From CAYFLR01 sp964343805 (lineage in GTDB: Bacteria > Bdellovibrionota_B > Oligoflexia > CAYFLR01), in NCBI GenBank assembly GCA_964343805.1, contig CAYFLR010000001.1, positions 62,001 to 126,000 of the forward strand: a DNA stretch of 64,000 bases, read 5' to 3'. Shown piece by piece: positions 8,440 to 18,288 of the stretch. Position 1 is the stretch's first letter; each line of letters begins with the position of its first letter. The translations under genes were made by a program, and so were the position numbers. A model generated the notes under the pieces. It was not told the origin of the DNA and did no database searches. It saw only the letters and a program-made list of their open reading frames with translations.

Positions 8440-9597
8440 ATGAAATTGTTCGAGCCTTTCTCCCGCCTCTTCTAGCACTGCAGCTTTCTTATTCCCATAG
8501 GAAAAGCGCACATATCCTTCACCGCTTGGACCAAAAACTGAACCAGGTATGGTAATAATTCCAGTTTTTTTCAATAACATTTCACTGTATTTATAAGAAC
8601 TTAAGCCTTCAGGAACCTTCACAAATAAAAAGGTGGCACCATCGGGAGGGGAGGCAGTTAAAGAGGGTATGGAGTTAACTATCCTTGTCAGGATGTCTTT
8701 TCGGCTCTCTAACATTTCTAAGGCATGCTTTATAAAATCAGCAGCAACACTTAAAGCTCCATTAATAGCATATTGAGAGGGCAAGGGGGCACACACCACC
8801 AAAGCGTCCTGAACCTTTATTGCCTCTTCCCTAAATGCAGGGCTCCCGTACAAATAACCGATGCGCCATGAGGCTAAGGCAAAGGTTTTAGAAAAGCTGC
8901 CTAAGGTTATAATCTTGTCATAGATATTCAAGGAGGCAGGGCTGATATGCTTCTTAGGTGCAAATGTGAGAAGATCATAGGTTTCATCCGAGATGAGCCA
9001 GAGACCATTATCTTTACAAAGTTGACACAAGGTTTGCAAATGTTCTAAGGGGCATAGTGATCCCGCTGGATTACTGGGGGAAACTAATACGATGGCTTTT
9101 GTTTCAGGGGTAATAGCTTGGCTAAGGGCATCGAAATCAATTTGAAAGCCACTGCTGGTTTTATGATAACTCACTAACACGGGTGTGCAACTGGCGAGCT
9201 CTACCATCATAGTATGATCGAAATAATGGGGAGAGAGGAGGATTATTTCATCAGTGGGATTGGTGATCGCTAAAAGAGCATTCGCGAAGGCTTGATTGGC
9301 CCCACAGGTTAATATAATCTGTTCAGACTTGGCTTTTTTTATACCTTTTTCATCTTTTAAGAATTGGGTGACTCTTGCTAATACGAGGGGATCACCTTGA
9401 TCAGGGGAGTAGCCATGTTCCAATGATTCGGATAGGAATTCATTGATTTGATCAATGGCGGCACGCGGTGGAGCGATACCTAGTGTTGCTTGACCTAAAT
9501 TGATCAAGGGTCTTTTCTTATTTTGATACTTTTCGGCTAACTTATGAATTTCAGCAATGGGAGGGGCTGTAAGCTTTTGGGTGCGACCTGGCCACAT
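8425..9597 (-). CDS. PLP-dependent class I/II aminotransferase
   Basis: 390 residues from the ATG at 9597, preceded by AGAGGA; an upstream TTG at 9609 is possible but lacks a spaced ribosome site. Fold-type I motifs are present: the SPSNPAGS segment, ISDETYDLL, the PLP-lysine motif SFSKTFALASWRIGY, and a C-terminal RFSYG arginine that binds the substrate carboxylate. It resembles aspartate/kynurenine-type aminotransferases; substrate unknown. It follows the J-domain gene almost without a gap. Confidence 0.88.
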   Translation of the reverse strand: MWPGRTQKLTAPPIAEIHKLAEKYQNKKRPLINLGQATLGIAPPRAAIDQINEFLSESLEHGYSPDQGDPLVLARVTQFLKDEKGIKKAKSEQIILTCGANQAFANALLAITNPTDEIILLSPHYFDHTMMVELASCTPVLVSYHKTSSGFQIDFDALSQAITPETKAIVLVSPSNPAGSLCPLEHLQTLCQLCKDNGLWLISDETYDLLTFAPKKHISPASLNIYDKIITLGSFSKTFALASWRIGYLYGSPAFREEAIKVQDALVVCAPLPSQYAINGALSVAADFIKHALEMLESRKDILTRIVNSIPSLTASPPDGATFLFVKVPEGLSSYKYSEMLLKKTGIITIPGSVFGPSGEGYVRFSYGNKKAAVLEEAGERLEQFHLKNF

Positions 9598-9605
9598 AGA
9601 TCCTC

Positions 9606-9923
9606 TCAAGGAGTTTGAGTCTTCTGCAGTTGATCATAGGCTTCAACAATCATTTTGGTTTTCTGGGCTGCCAAATCCTGCAATTCTTGACCAAGATGGC
9701 TAACCTTATCAGGATGGTATTGAGCCAGTGCTTTCTTATAGGCATCCTTAATTTCATCCATAGAAGCTGTTTTGGAGACTTCTAAGATGGTATAGGGGTC
9801 TGTTCCATGATCTGATGGACTTTCAGGTTGAGGAATATACTTTGCCATTAAATTCTTAATAAATCTTTGAACGAGCCAAATGACGGCGAGTATTACAAGT
9901 ATTCTGATGAGTATTGGAATCAT
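9606..9923 (-). CDS. Membrane-anchored J-domain (DnaJ-like) protein
   Basis: 105 residues: an N-terminal hydrophobic helix (about residues 3-25) and a J domain (about 42-103) beginning DPYTILEVSKTASMDEIK and containing the essential HPD (YHPDKVSH). The layout is that of small DjlA/TerB-like membrane co-chaperones that recruit Hsp70 to the membrane. It is followed on the same strand by the aminotransferase. Confidence 0.85.
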   Translation of the reverse strand: MIPILIRILVILAVIWLVQRFIKNLMAKYIPQPESPSDHGTDPYTILEVSKTASMDEIKDAYKKALAQYHPDKVSHLGQELQDLAAQKTKMIVEAYDQLQKTQTP

Positions 9924-9954
9924 AGCTATCTGTTTTAATGAGTTTCAACGAGGT

Positions 9955-9992
9955 AAAAAAAAGAAGTCAGTCTGATGACCGACTTCTTTTTC
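9955..9992. terminator. Bidirectional intrinsic terminator
   Basis: Stem AAGAAGTC-A-GTC / GAC-C-GACTTCTT with loop TGAT, flanked by A-runs on the left and T-runs on the right. On the minus strand it could end transcription from the histidine kinase gene before the J-protein gene. Confidence 0.75.
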
Positions 9993-10301
9993 CCTCATTA
10001 ATGAGAAGTAAACAAAGTGAACGTGTTTGTGCGGATTGTTCGGAAGATATTTTGATAATAAAAAAAATGTGAAAAAAACTTAGACATTACTTCTCTTTCT
10101 AATTAATTCGTGAAAAAGATGTAGCACGGAGTAGAAAAGGGTGCAACTTATATTTACTTAGCCTGAAGGGGTTTTTGAAATTAATTTAAAGCGTTCAAAA
10201 AAATATGGTAAAAAACATATGAATTATAGGTGTTTACGTTTTGTTTTGAATGCCGTTGGCTCACTTCGTTCAGGAAAAAAAATTCCACTTATAAAGCTTT
10301 C
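9993..10301. other. AT-rich intergenic region with no gene seen
   Basis: About 310 bp between the terminator and the end of the kinase gene. It has many short A and T runs and no open frame with a convincing start, no RNA gene and no clear promoter. Promoter elements for the minus-strand J-protein gene would be expected at its left edge. Confidence 0.5.
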
Positions 10302-11810
10302 TTAGGTCTTATCTAATATTTGACTTAAAGTGGAGTAAAGTTTTTCTTTGGTAAAGGGTTTGGTTAAAAAGGTGTGTACATAAGGTCTTATATGAGAAAA
10401 CTGATCTGAATCGGTCTGGTTCGCAATATCTCCGGTAATAAGGATAAAGTGTTTTATCTCTCCATCTCCCTTTTTAACTGCCTGAATAAGTTCATCACCA
10501 TTCATCCCCGGCATTTTATAATCGGTCATTAATACATGGAAGTTTTCAGCTGTGACGTGTGTTAGGGCTTCTTCACCGGTAAAAGCCACTTCTACTTCTA
10601 GACCAAATTTCCTTAAGTACCGGCTGGCAACCTTGACGATATCAGGCTCATCATCCACTAAGAGAATTCTCCCTTTTAACTTTTTATAGCGGACCTTTGA
10701 AGGGGCTTTCCCCTTTTTATTTTCCCCCTCAACTTGAGGAAAAAAGAGGGTGAAGTTGGTCCCTTTTCCTAATTTGGAAGTGACCTCAATTACACCCTCC
10801 ATTTCTTTGATAATTTTGGCGGAGATGCTCATGCCTAGGCCGGTTCCTTTTCCCCTGGGTTTTGAAGTATAAAAAGTTTCGAATATCTTAGGAAGATTCT
10901 CAGGGGCAATCCCACAGCCATTATCTGTGACTTGAATAGTAACTTTGTTATTAAGAATACTGGTGTTGACCGTAATGACCCCTTTTGCACTCTCTTCTAA
11001 GGCATCTTTTGCATTTGAAAAGAGGTTGACCAGTACCTGTTGAAAATGGCCTCTTTTACCAGATACGAATAGAGGCTCTTTATGAAGAGCGGTGACAAAG
11101 TGGACATTGACTTTGTTGTACATCTTTTTAAGCATGGAAATTGATTCACTGATCACGTGATGGATGTCAAAAACTTCCACTTTTTCTTCTGAGCGGGAGA
11201 ACATACGTAAACCATTAACAATGGCCGTAATTCTCGCTACAGAGGCTTCTTGAGCTGATATTGCTTCGGTGGCTTCCTCATTTAACAAGTCATTGAGCTC
11301 CAGGATTTCTCTAAAAACATCAATGTAACCATGGATAATGGTGAGGGGGTTATTTACTTCGTGGGCAATACTTGCAGCAAGTTCTCCGATCGAGGCAAGC
11401 TTTACCGATTGGATAAGTTGTTTTTCCGCATTTTTTAGTTCTGTAATGTCAACAAAAGAGGACATTACGCACATGGGTTCTCCACCCACACTGGTGAGGA
11501 CGCAGGAAGAAATTTGTACGTAGAAAGGGCTGCCATCTTTTTTAATAGCAACTTGTTCTCCAATCCAGCTACCTGCCACCGATACCGAGGTGGATATTCG
11601 CTTTACTTCATCTTGGTCACTCAGAAATTCGAAGATACTGCGATTGAGTACCTCACTTTCCTTTTCGTAACCCCAGAGATTTAGAAAAGATGGGTTTACA
11701 TAACAAACCTTTCCTTCAAAGTCCGCAAATAGAACCGCATTAATAGATCCTTCAATGGCAAAAGATTTAATTTTTGCAAGGTCCATCTCTTTATTATTTG
11801 TTAATTCCAT
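10302..11810 (-). CDS. Hybrid sensor histidine kinase (PAS-HisKA-HATPase-REC)
   Basis: 502 residues with no membrane segment, so cytoplasmic. A PAS domain (about 14-130, with VNPSFLNLWGY and KDGSPFYVQ) precedes HisKA with H150 in ASIAHEVNNPL. The ATPase domain has the N box near N262/N266, G1 DNGCGIA at 297-303 and G2 GKGTGLGM at 320-327. A C-terminal receiver has DDE near 386 and phospho-acceptor D430 (MTDYKMPG). The last gene of an operon with the two oxidoreductase genes upstream (no gap to 11811), so it may sense redox or a product of that pathway. Confidence 0.92.
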   Translation of the reverse strand: MELTNNKEMDLAKIKSFAIEGSINAVLFADFEGKVCYVNPSFLNLWGYEKESEVLNRSIFEFLSDQDEVKRISTSVSVAGSWIGEQVAIKKDGSPFYVQISSCVLTSVGGEPMCVMSSFVDITELKNAEKQLIQSVKLASIGELAASIAHEVNNPLTIIHGYIDVFREILELNDLLNEEATEAISAQEASVARITAIVNGLRMFSRSEEKVEVFDIHHVISESISMLKKMYNKVNVHFVTALHKEPLFVSGKRGHFQQVLVNLFSNAKDALEESAKGVITVNTSILNNKVTIQVTDNGCGIAPENLPKIFETFYTSKPRGKGTGLGMSISAKIIKEMEGVIEVTSKLGKGTNFTLFFPQVEGENKKGKAPSKVRYKKLKGRILLVDDEPDIVKVASRYLRKFGLEVEVAFTGEEALTHVTAENFHVLMTDYKMPGMNGDELIQAVKKGDGEIKHFILITGDIANQTDSDQFSHIRPYVHTFLTKPFTKEKLYSTLSQILDKT

Positions 11811-12965
11811 TTATTTGAATTGTTCTCCTCCAGAAAAGTCGCGCCTAGGTGAAAAACAATCGAGCACCTCTTGATCGTCGGTATTTAGATTGTCTGTTAC
11901 AAGTCGAGTTAGAACCTCTCCTAGCCCAGGCCCGATCATAAACCCTTGACCACACATGCCCACTGCATTGATGAATCCAGGAAAACCTTCTTGTTCACCA
12001 ACAATAGGAAAACCATCGGGAGTCATTGGATACTGCCCTCGCCATGTGCGGCGTACCTTTAGGTATTTTAACCTTGGATATAAGTTTATCATACGCTGGG
12101 CAACGGTGGGAAGGAAACAAGAGGTTGAGTCGCTGTCAGTACCAGGAATTAAGGGCTTGGGGGTGATACAGAAAACTACCTGCCCTTCATTGTTTTGATA
12201 AAAATAATAGTTCATGGAGGTTGCTGAGGGACGCATATCCACCACCATGGCTTTGAAGAATGGTTGAACCGGCTCGGTAATTCCTCCTTCATGACTGTCT
12301 GGATTTACCGGAAGATCTAAGCCCAATAAGGATCCAATCTCTCTTGCATGACTGCCTGCGGCATTAATAACCCAAGGTGCATGGTAGGCATCAGTGGGTG
12401 TTTTTACCTGATATATTCCATTTTCTTCTTTTGAAATGGAGGTGACCTTCTGCTTGAACATGTAGGTGGCTCCATAGGAGCAGCTTTTTTGGTAAAAAGC
12501 ATTGATCGCGAGTAAGGGGGAAGCACTGCCATCATGAGGAGAATAAGTAGAGCCTTGTAAGTCTTGGCTATTAATACCAGGGACCAGCTCAAGGTAGTCT
12601 TCTTTTGAAATCCAATCGATCTGCAATCCCCATTCTTTTTGCTTGGAAACTAAGCTTTTTAATTTTTGGGCATCATCGAAGCTATAAGCAGGGAAGCTGT
12701 ATCCCATTTTATACCAGCCAATATCATCTCCGTGCTCTTGCTCCCATTTGGAAAAGATTTCTAAACTGCGCTGACAGGTTTTTATTTTTCCAGGATCAGA
12801 GTGAGTGGCACGAATTCCCCCTATGGCAGCCTTATTTTGTCCTTGTCCGGGGGATGCTTTCTCATCAAGGACCAAGACCTTTAATTTTTCCTGGGCTAAG
12901 GCGAGGGCTGTGGGAACTCCAACTGAACCGGCTCCAATAACAATAACATCAAATTGTTTACTCAT
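11811..12965 (-). CDS. FAD-dependent amino-acid oxidase/dehydrogenase subunit (SoxB/HcnC-like)
   Basis: 385 residues from the ATG at 12965, chosen for GGGAGGAAAAG upstream. The Rossmann FAD motif is VIGAGSVGVPTALALA, with the DAO-family segments GAIGGIRATHSDP-like (NKAAIGGIRAT) and VINAAGSHA, and a C-terminal GMCGQGFMIGPGLGE. The family oxidises secondary or N-methyl amino acids such as sarcosine, proline and opines. The gene overlaps the upstream large subunit by 8 bp, which matches the alpha/beta arrangement of HcnBC- or opine-oxidase-like enzymes. Substrate unknown. Confidence 0.85.
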   Translation of the reverse strand: MSKQFDVIVIGAGSVGVPTALALAQEKLKVLVLDEKASPGQGQNKAAIGGIRATHSDPGKIKTCQRSLEIFSKWEQEHGDDIGWYKMGYSFPAYSFDDAQKLKSLVSKQKEWGLQIDWISKEDYLELVPGINSQDLQGSTYSPHDGSASPLLAINAFYQKSCSYGATYMFKQKVTSISKEENGIYQVKTPTDAYHAPWVINAAGSHAREIGSLLGLDLPVNPDSHEGGITEPVQPFFKAMVVDMRPSATSMNYYFYQNNEGQVVFCITPKPLIPGTDSDSTSCFLPTVAQRMINLYPRLKYLKVRRTWRGQYPMTPDGFPIVGEQEGFPGFINAVGMCGQGFMIGPGLGEVLTRLVTDNLNTDDQEVLDCFSPRRDFSGGEQFK

Positions 12966-15042
12966 CTTTTCCTCCCAATTTCTCGCCAGCAAAAGCGCCT
13001 AAAGGAACCTCAACAAAGGTGGGGCGGTTGGTGTTTGGAGTAATGGAATCCATTGGTATATTTTCGCTGCGTAAGACCTGCTTTATGAGGCGGTCGCAGG
13101 TTTTGCTTCCACAAGCTCCCATGCCCGCTCGGGTGAGAGCCTTAATTTGATTGATGTCGGTGACTCCTTTTTTAATCAATTCTCTTACATTGTCCTCTTT
13201 GACTCTTTCGCAGAGGCAGACCATCTGTTCTTGTTTGGAATTGAGTGAGGGCTTTAAAGAGGTTGGCTTGCTCACCTTTTCGTCTTGAATAGTGAAAGAT
13301 ACAATTCGAGGAGCGAGTTTTGCAGGAACCTTGATTTTGATCATCTGCATTTTTTGTTTCTTAACATTCGTCACTTTGATGACTTCAAAATCTCCTACTT
13401 TTTTACCATTCACATCCACAGTAGAGATGGTATCTCCTTTATTAATGGGAATGTTGGGAACTTCGTAGGGGAGGGTGAGGATTGGCATATCTTGATCTTT
13501 TCGAGTGTCAACTAAGGTAATGGCTAAGCCGGGGCATATTTGCACACATTTGCCACAACCAATGCATTCCCCTTTAAAAGTGGGAAAACCCATAATAGGA
13601 TCGCCTTCCATAAAGATGGAATTGCTAGGGCAAACAGTGCTACAAGGATTACATGGGATCTCTTGTAGGCAATGTATTATAGGACTGACCCCGCTGTCTG
13701 CTTCTCCAATATCCGGGTTAGCTCGTTTTTTTCCAGGATGTGATTTAAGAATGTCAGCTTTTTCATAGAGGGTTGCTGGGATTTCTCCTGGTCCTTTTCC
13801 TAAGTGGTTGGCCACCTTTAGTCCGGCAATTTTACCATTAAACATGGCGGAGGAGGCTTCTGCAATTTCCAGGGCATCTCCTGCTGCAAAAAAGGGAATT
13901 TCAGCCTTTTCAGCTTGTTTTGCAAACTCATTAATGGGTTCAAGGCCCACTGCTATCAGAATTGTATCGCAGTCAAATTCTTGTTCAGTTCCTGGTATGG
14001 CTTGGAAGTTTTTGTCAATCTCGGCAATGACAATGCTGTTTACCTTGTCCCCACCTTCAGCTGCTAAAATGGTGTGAGATGTGTAAATGGGTACCCCAAG
14101 GCGAATTAATTTATCAGCATGGACTTTATATCCTCCGCAAGAGGGAGCTGCTTCTACTAAACCTACTACTTCAATCCCGGCCTGAATTGCATGGTATCCC
14201 GCAATGAGACCCACATTTCCTCCGCCGATGATAAAAAGCTTTTCGGTAGGTTTAATAAGATCTCGGTTAACAAGGGTTTGAAAAGCACCAGCCCCATAAA
14301 TTCCAGGAAGAGTGTTGCCTTTGAATTTTAAAAAGTTTTCTCTTGCTCCAGTGCAGATGAGAATCACCTTCGGCTTTACAAAACAGTAAGTGCCTTGTTT
14401 ATAAATGCCCACTTTTTTATCTTTAAAAATGAAAATGGCAGTGCTCCCGGTCCATACATCTATATGCTCGGCATTTAAAACTTGGTCGGCTAGGTTGAAG
14501 GCGATGTCATTGCCCCTGGTTCCAGCTTGGGAGTCCTCTTCCGAACCAAAAAACTTATGGGTTTGGAGCAGAAGCTTTCCTCCTAAGCTATTTTTATCAT
14601 CTACTAAGATGGTGGGGATTCCAAGTTTTTCCAATTCGATGGCTGCGGAAAGGCCGGAGGGACCGCCTCCAATAATAAGGGTGTCGATTATATATTCTTT
14701 AATAGCAGTCTCTACAGGGGAACTTGTCTCGGTGGGAATTTCAGGCAGTCCTTTGAGACTTTCTACTTGGAGGTTTTCTTTAACCTCAGTCATACACGCT
14801 TTTTGCGGCTCCCCTTCTACCAGTACAGTGCATCGGGCACATTGACCATTGGCACAAAATATACCTTGAGCAGACTGATCTTTGTGGTGATGGCCAAAGG
14901 TCCGAATCCCATTTGCAAAGAGGGCAGATGAAATCATTTCCCCTGCCAAAGCCTTGATTTTTTCACCATTCCAGGTGAAGGAAATCTCTTTTTCGGTTAA
15001 GGAAGGCAAAATGGGGTGATTTTGAATACGGTAGTCTCTCAT
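12958..15042 (-). CDS. Multi-centre FAD/Fe-S oxidoreductase (HcnA-HcnB/SoxA-like fusion)
   Basis: 694 residues from the ATG at 15042 (GGAGAAA upstream). Domains in order: a 2Fe-2S ferredoxin domain with GIFCANGQCARC (like HcnA or the sarcosine oxidase alpha N-terminus); an FAD/NAD(P) oxidoreductase with IIGGGPSGLSAA and a second dinucleotide site IIGGGNVGL; two 4Fe-4S clusters (CNPCSTVCP and CIGCGKCVQICPG); and a C-terminal BFD-like 2Fe-2S domain (VCLCERVKE ... GMGACGSKTC). It probably moves electrons from the DAO-type partner at 11811 to a quinone or other acceptor. Carrying all these centres in one chain is less common than separate HcnA/B subunits. Confidence 0.85.
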   Translation of the reverse strand: MRDYRIQNHPILPSLTEKEISFTWNGEKIKALAGEMISSALFANGIRTFGHHHKDQSAQGIFCANGQCARCTVLVEGEPQKACMTEVKENLQVESLKGLPEIPTETSSPVETAIKEYIIDTLIIGGGPSGLSAAIELEKLGIPTILVDDKNSLGGKLLLQTHKFFGSEEDSQAGTRGNDIAFNLADQVLNAEHIDVWTGSTAIFIFKDKKVGIYKQGTYCFVKPKVILICTGARENFLKFKGNTLPGIYGAGAFQTLVNRDLIKPTEKLFIIGGGNVGLIAGYHAIQAGIEVVGLVEAAPSCGGYKVHADKLIRLGVPIYTSHTILAAEGGDKVNSIVIAEIDKNFQAIPGTEQEFDCDTILIAVGLEPINEFAKQAEKAEIPFFAAGDALEIAEASSAMFNGKIAGLKVANHLGKGPGEIPATLYEKADILKSHPGKKRANPDIGEADSGVSPIIHCLQEIPCNPCSTVCPSNSIFMEGDPIMGFPTFKGECIGCGKCVQICPGLAITLVDTRKDQDMPILTLPYEVPNIPINKGDTISTVDVNGKKVGDFEVIKVTNVKKQKMQMIKIKVPAKLAPRIVSFTIQDEKVSKPTSLKPSLNSKQEQMVCLCERVKEDNVRELIKKGVTDINQIKALTRAGMGACGSKTCDRLIKQVLRSENIPMDSITPNTNRPTFVEVPLGAFAGEKLGGKDE

Positions 15043-15275
15043 TTTTTCTCCATTACTCCTCTGAAATAGGGTCAAGTCCTAGACTTAACACAACTTTTAC
15101 CATCATTGCAAACTTCTTTGGTTAAGATAGAGAGGAGGCAGGAAATCTTTTTCTATTCTAGTTGGTTTAAAAAATCCAATAATATCTTTTATTAAAAGTA
15201 TAAAAAATAAAGAAATACTAATAAATACCGAGTTATAATTGAGTTGTCCTTTTAACCACGAAGAGGGTGAATAAA

Positions 15276-17942
15276 GTGCAGATGAAATGGCTAATCATGC
15301 CTGCTTTTATTTTAATAGTGTCATCCTACCTCTTGTATCTATTTGATGGTATCAGTGACTACATTCAAAACCAACCCGCTGAAAAAGTGATTAAAAATAT
15401 AAGTGGGGCATGGAAAATTGATTTTAAAGATCAACTGGAATATGCAGGCTACCAAATAGATGATTCTCACTTTCAAACCATTCACCTTCCTAAATGGGAA
15501 AAGAGTGACTTTGTTTACAGGGAGCAAATGAAAGGATGGTACTGGGTAAGAAAAACTTTTGTCTTAGATAAACCTCTTCCCAAAGAGAGTGTTTCTCTAT
15601 TTTTAGGTAAAGTTAAGGATCATTATGAGCTCTATCTGAATGGAGTTCAAGTGGCTCAGGGATCCAGCCGAATGGACATAAATATACCCATTCCCAATCA
15701 ATTGTTTTGTGATGGTAGCGAAGGAGAACTTCTCTCCTATTGCCAAGGAAATCGGAACGTACTTGCCCTTAGAATTTATTCAGAGGTGAATCTTTTTCCT
15801 GGGCTGGCTCATTTAGCTCCCTACGGAGTTTCTCTTTCTTTGCAAAAACACAATTCGAAAGAGTTTTTTAATTACTACATTAAAAAGAACTTTATTCACG
15901 GTATAAACTTTACTTTGACCTTAACCTTCAGTTTGTTGATGTTTTTTGCCTATTTTATCTCTCAGTATCGAGCTAACTACTTCCTTTACTTCTCTCTCTA
16001 TCTGGTCTTTTCCATGCCCATGATTATATATAACTTCAGGATCTTCGATGAGATTATGTCGGTAGAGTCCATGACTAGGCTTGGATTGATCAGCCTGGGG
16101 ATCACGCCCTTTTTGTTCCTCCTCTTTTTTATGGATTTCTTTAACTTTTCTGAGAAGACTATTAAAAGAGTGGTGGGGGTGACGATTTTAGGATTTGCTA
16201 TTTCGCTTATCCAATCCATCAATCTGTCTTTTGATAAAGTGACAGAACTTAAATCGGCAAGTGATTTATTGTCTACCTACAGTTATCTGGGAACAGTGGT
16301 TTACAGTTCTATCTTTTTCATCGGAGCCTTTCGATGTTATCGAGGTGTTAGTGTGGATAGTAGTTTAGGTAAGGCTCTTTTTAAGGCTTTTATCTTACTG
16401 CTTATACCTTTCGTATTGGGCAAAGGGATTGAGAATGTCTTTTTAGATATTTTAAGTTCAGGTCTTCCCAACTGGGTTTTCTTGCATCTAAGGCAATTCT
16501 CCCAAGGCTATGTTTTGTTTTTTGTTCCTCTTATGATCGGATTGATTGGAGTTCGTTATTCCACGGAGCAGTCTCGCAGTCAGCGATTGGCAGAAAACCG
16601 AGTCAAAATTTTAGAATTATTGGAGGGATCTGAGAAATCGATTCCTTATGAGGTCTTATTTAAAAGTGTCTTGGAAAGTATTTGTGAAATTGTGGCAGCA
16701 AATAGAGCCAGTATCGCCTTAGTGGATGCAGATGGAAAAGCTAGAGTTAAAGCTTTTTTTGGTATTAATGATGTCTCTGCCTATGGGGAGGAAGTTGGAA
16801 AATCGGGGCAGATTAGAGATATTTTAAGGCGGCGGGAGAATGTTTTTATTCAGGACTTAAGGCAAGATCCCTACAATTTACCAGTGAACAGTGGTCGCTA
16901 TGACACTGGGAGTGCCATGATTTTTCATTTGAAAGTGGTGGGGAAACATTTTGGCTATCTTTTTATCTCTGATAAACGTCTCAATCCGGCTTTTACAAAA
17001 CATGACTTTGATTTGGTTCAGGTGATTCTTCCAAGTATCACTGCTTATCTAGAAAATAGAGAACTCTATAATAATTTAAATCAGCAATATGATGGGGTGG
17101 TCACAGCCTTTGGAGAGGCTATTCATAGCAAAAGTCAGTACACCAAATTTCATAGTGTGGGAGTTTCCACCGCCCTTCAATATTTGGCCGCTCGCATGGA
17201 TATACCGGTAACCAGAGAGCTGAACACTGCTGCTTTGCTTCATGATTTAGGCAAGGTATTTATTGATGATTACATACTCGAAAAACCAGGCCGTTTAAAT
17301 AAGCAAGAGCTGGTCGAAGTTCAATCTCATCCTATGTATAGTCGGCAAATATTAGAGACGATTCCTGGTTTTGAAAATATTGCTCATTGGGCCAGTATGC
17401 ATCATGAAAACTATGATGGCACAGGCTATCCATATGGTTTGAAAGGAGAGCAAATACCCATTGAGGCACAACTGATCAATGCAGCAGATATTATTGATGC
17501 ATTAGCTACCAATCGATCTTACCGTCAACGTCTCTCTTTCGAAGAGATTCAAGAAATTATCACAAAAATGGACGGTAAGTTTAATCCTAAAGTGAGAGAC
17601 GCTATGATCGATCTGCTGAGTGATGAGGAGTTTAAGAAAGTATACGATATGAAAGGGCTCGATTTTAAATCTCAGTCAAATGAAAGTGAAGTTCGACTCA
17701 CCTATGTGAATGATCGTTTAAAAAGCATGTATAAATCTTTAAATAGTGCTCTCGATTTGGTGGCTGGACAGATTGATCATAAAAATATTGAGGGACGAAC
17801 TCGTAACGAAGTGATGTACAATATCGAGAAATTTAATGAAACCTATGAGGCTTTTATTAGCGAGTTATCTAATTCAATTGCTGGGGAAGTCAAATCCTTC
17901 TCTAATGGGGATATAGCAGAGAAGGAAAAAAAGGTCGGATAA
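15276..17942 (+). CDS. Membrane-bound HD-GYP phosphodiesterase (extracytoplasmic sensor, 7TM, GAF)
   Basis: About 888 residues from GTG 15276 (AAGAGGG 8 nt upstream); ATG 15282 is an alternative. A first membrane helix is followed by a periplasmic beta-sandwich region (about 35-190), then seven or so helices resembling 7TMR-DISM, a GAF domain (about 455-600) and an HD-GYP domain. The last has LLHDLGKV near 656, SHPMYSRQIL, and HHENYDGTGYPYGL with an intact GYP near 718. Such proteins degrade cyclic di-GMP in response to a ligand. A charged tail of about 90 residues follows. It may oppose the c-di-GMP-controlled Pel system at the other end of the window; that link is inference. Confidence 0.88.
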   Translation: MQMKWLIMPAFILIVSSYLLYLFDGISDYIQNQPAEKVIKNISGAWKIDFKDQLEYAGYQIDDSHFQTIHLPKWEKSDFVYREQMKGWYWVRKTFVLDKPLPKESVSLFLGKVKDHYELYLNGVQVAQGSSRMDINIPIPNQLFCDGSEGELLSYCQGNRNVLALRIYSEVNLFPGLAHLAPYGVSLSLQKHNSKEFFNYYIKKNFIHGINFTLTLTFSLLMFFAYFISQYRANYFLYFSLYLVFSMPMIIYNFRIFDEIMSVESMTRLGLISLGITPFLFLLFFMDFFNFSEKTIKRVVGVTILGFAISLIQSINLSFDKVTELKSASDLLSTYSYLGTVVYSSIFFIGAFRCYRGVSVDSSLGKALFKAFILLLIPFVLGKGIENVFLDILSSGLPNWVFLHLRQFSQGYVLFFVPLMIGLIGVRYSTEQSRSQRLAENRVKILELLEGSEKSIPYEVLFKSVLESICEIVAANRASIALVDADGKARVKAFFGINDVSAYGEEVGKSGQIRDILRRRENVFIQDLRQDPYNLPVNSGRYDTGSAMIFHLKVVGKHFGYLFISDKRLNPAFTKHDFDLVQVILPSITAYLENRELYNNLNQQYDGVVTAFGEAIHSKSQYTKFHSVGVSTALQYLAARMDIPVTRELNTAALLHDLGKVFIDDYILEKPGRLNKQELVEVQSHPMYSRQILETIPGFENIAHWASMHHENYDGTGYPYGLKGEQIPIEAQLINAADIIDALATNRSYRQRLSFEEIQEIITKMDGKFNPKVRDAMIDLLSDEEFKKVYDMKGLDFKSQSNESEVRLTYVNDRLKSMYKSLNSALDLVAGQIDHKNIEGRTRNEVMYNIEKFNETYEAFISELSNSIAGEVKSFSNGDIAEKEKKVG

Positions 17943-17960
17943 TTAGGCACAGGGTTTGTG

Positions 17961-18275
17961 TTATTTTAAATTTTTCAAAGAGGCAGCGAGTTGTTTGGAA
18001 AGATCATTGAAATCCGGCTTTTTGGCCATGGTTGATCCTTCTCGATCTGAGGGTTCAAAGTAATCACAGTAATTTGCCTTTTCTTTATCCGAAACTCTCT
18101 CTGAGATTATTTCTTTACATTCATTGGCTGAGCTTCGATCATAGAATGTGCAGTTCAAGCAGCAGCGTAAATCGTAACCACAGGAAGGACAGTCATCATG
18201 ACGACCAGGAAAATTGGAAACCATTATTTTTATCTCTTCATTGCAATGGTGACAATGCATGATTTTTCCAAGCAT
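17961..18275 (-). CDS. Small zinc-ribbon protein
   Basis: 104 residues, ATG at 18275 with GAGGAG 9 nt upstream. Cysteine/histidine pairs CHHC ... CPSC ... CCLNC, then a later CDYFEP, look like two zinc knuckles; the sequence CPSCGYDLRCCLNCTFYD is a treble-clef-like pattern. The C-terminal 30 residues are polar and helical. Function unknown. It is 13 nt downstream of the aminopeptidase gene, so probably co-transcribed. Confidence 0.75.
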   Translation of the reverse strand: MLGKIMHCHHCNEEIKIMVSNFPGRHDDCPSCGYDLRCCLNCTFYDRSSANECKEIISERVSDKEKANYCDYFEPSDREGSTMAKKPDFNDLSKQLAASLKNLK

Positions 18276-18288
18276 CTTATATTCTCCT

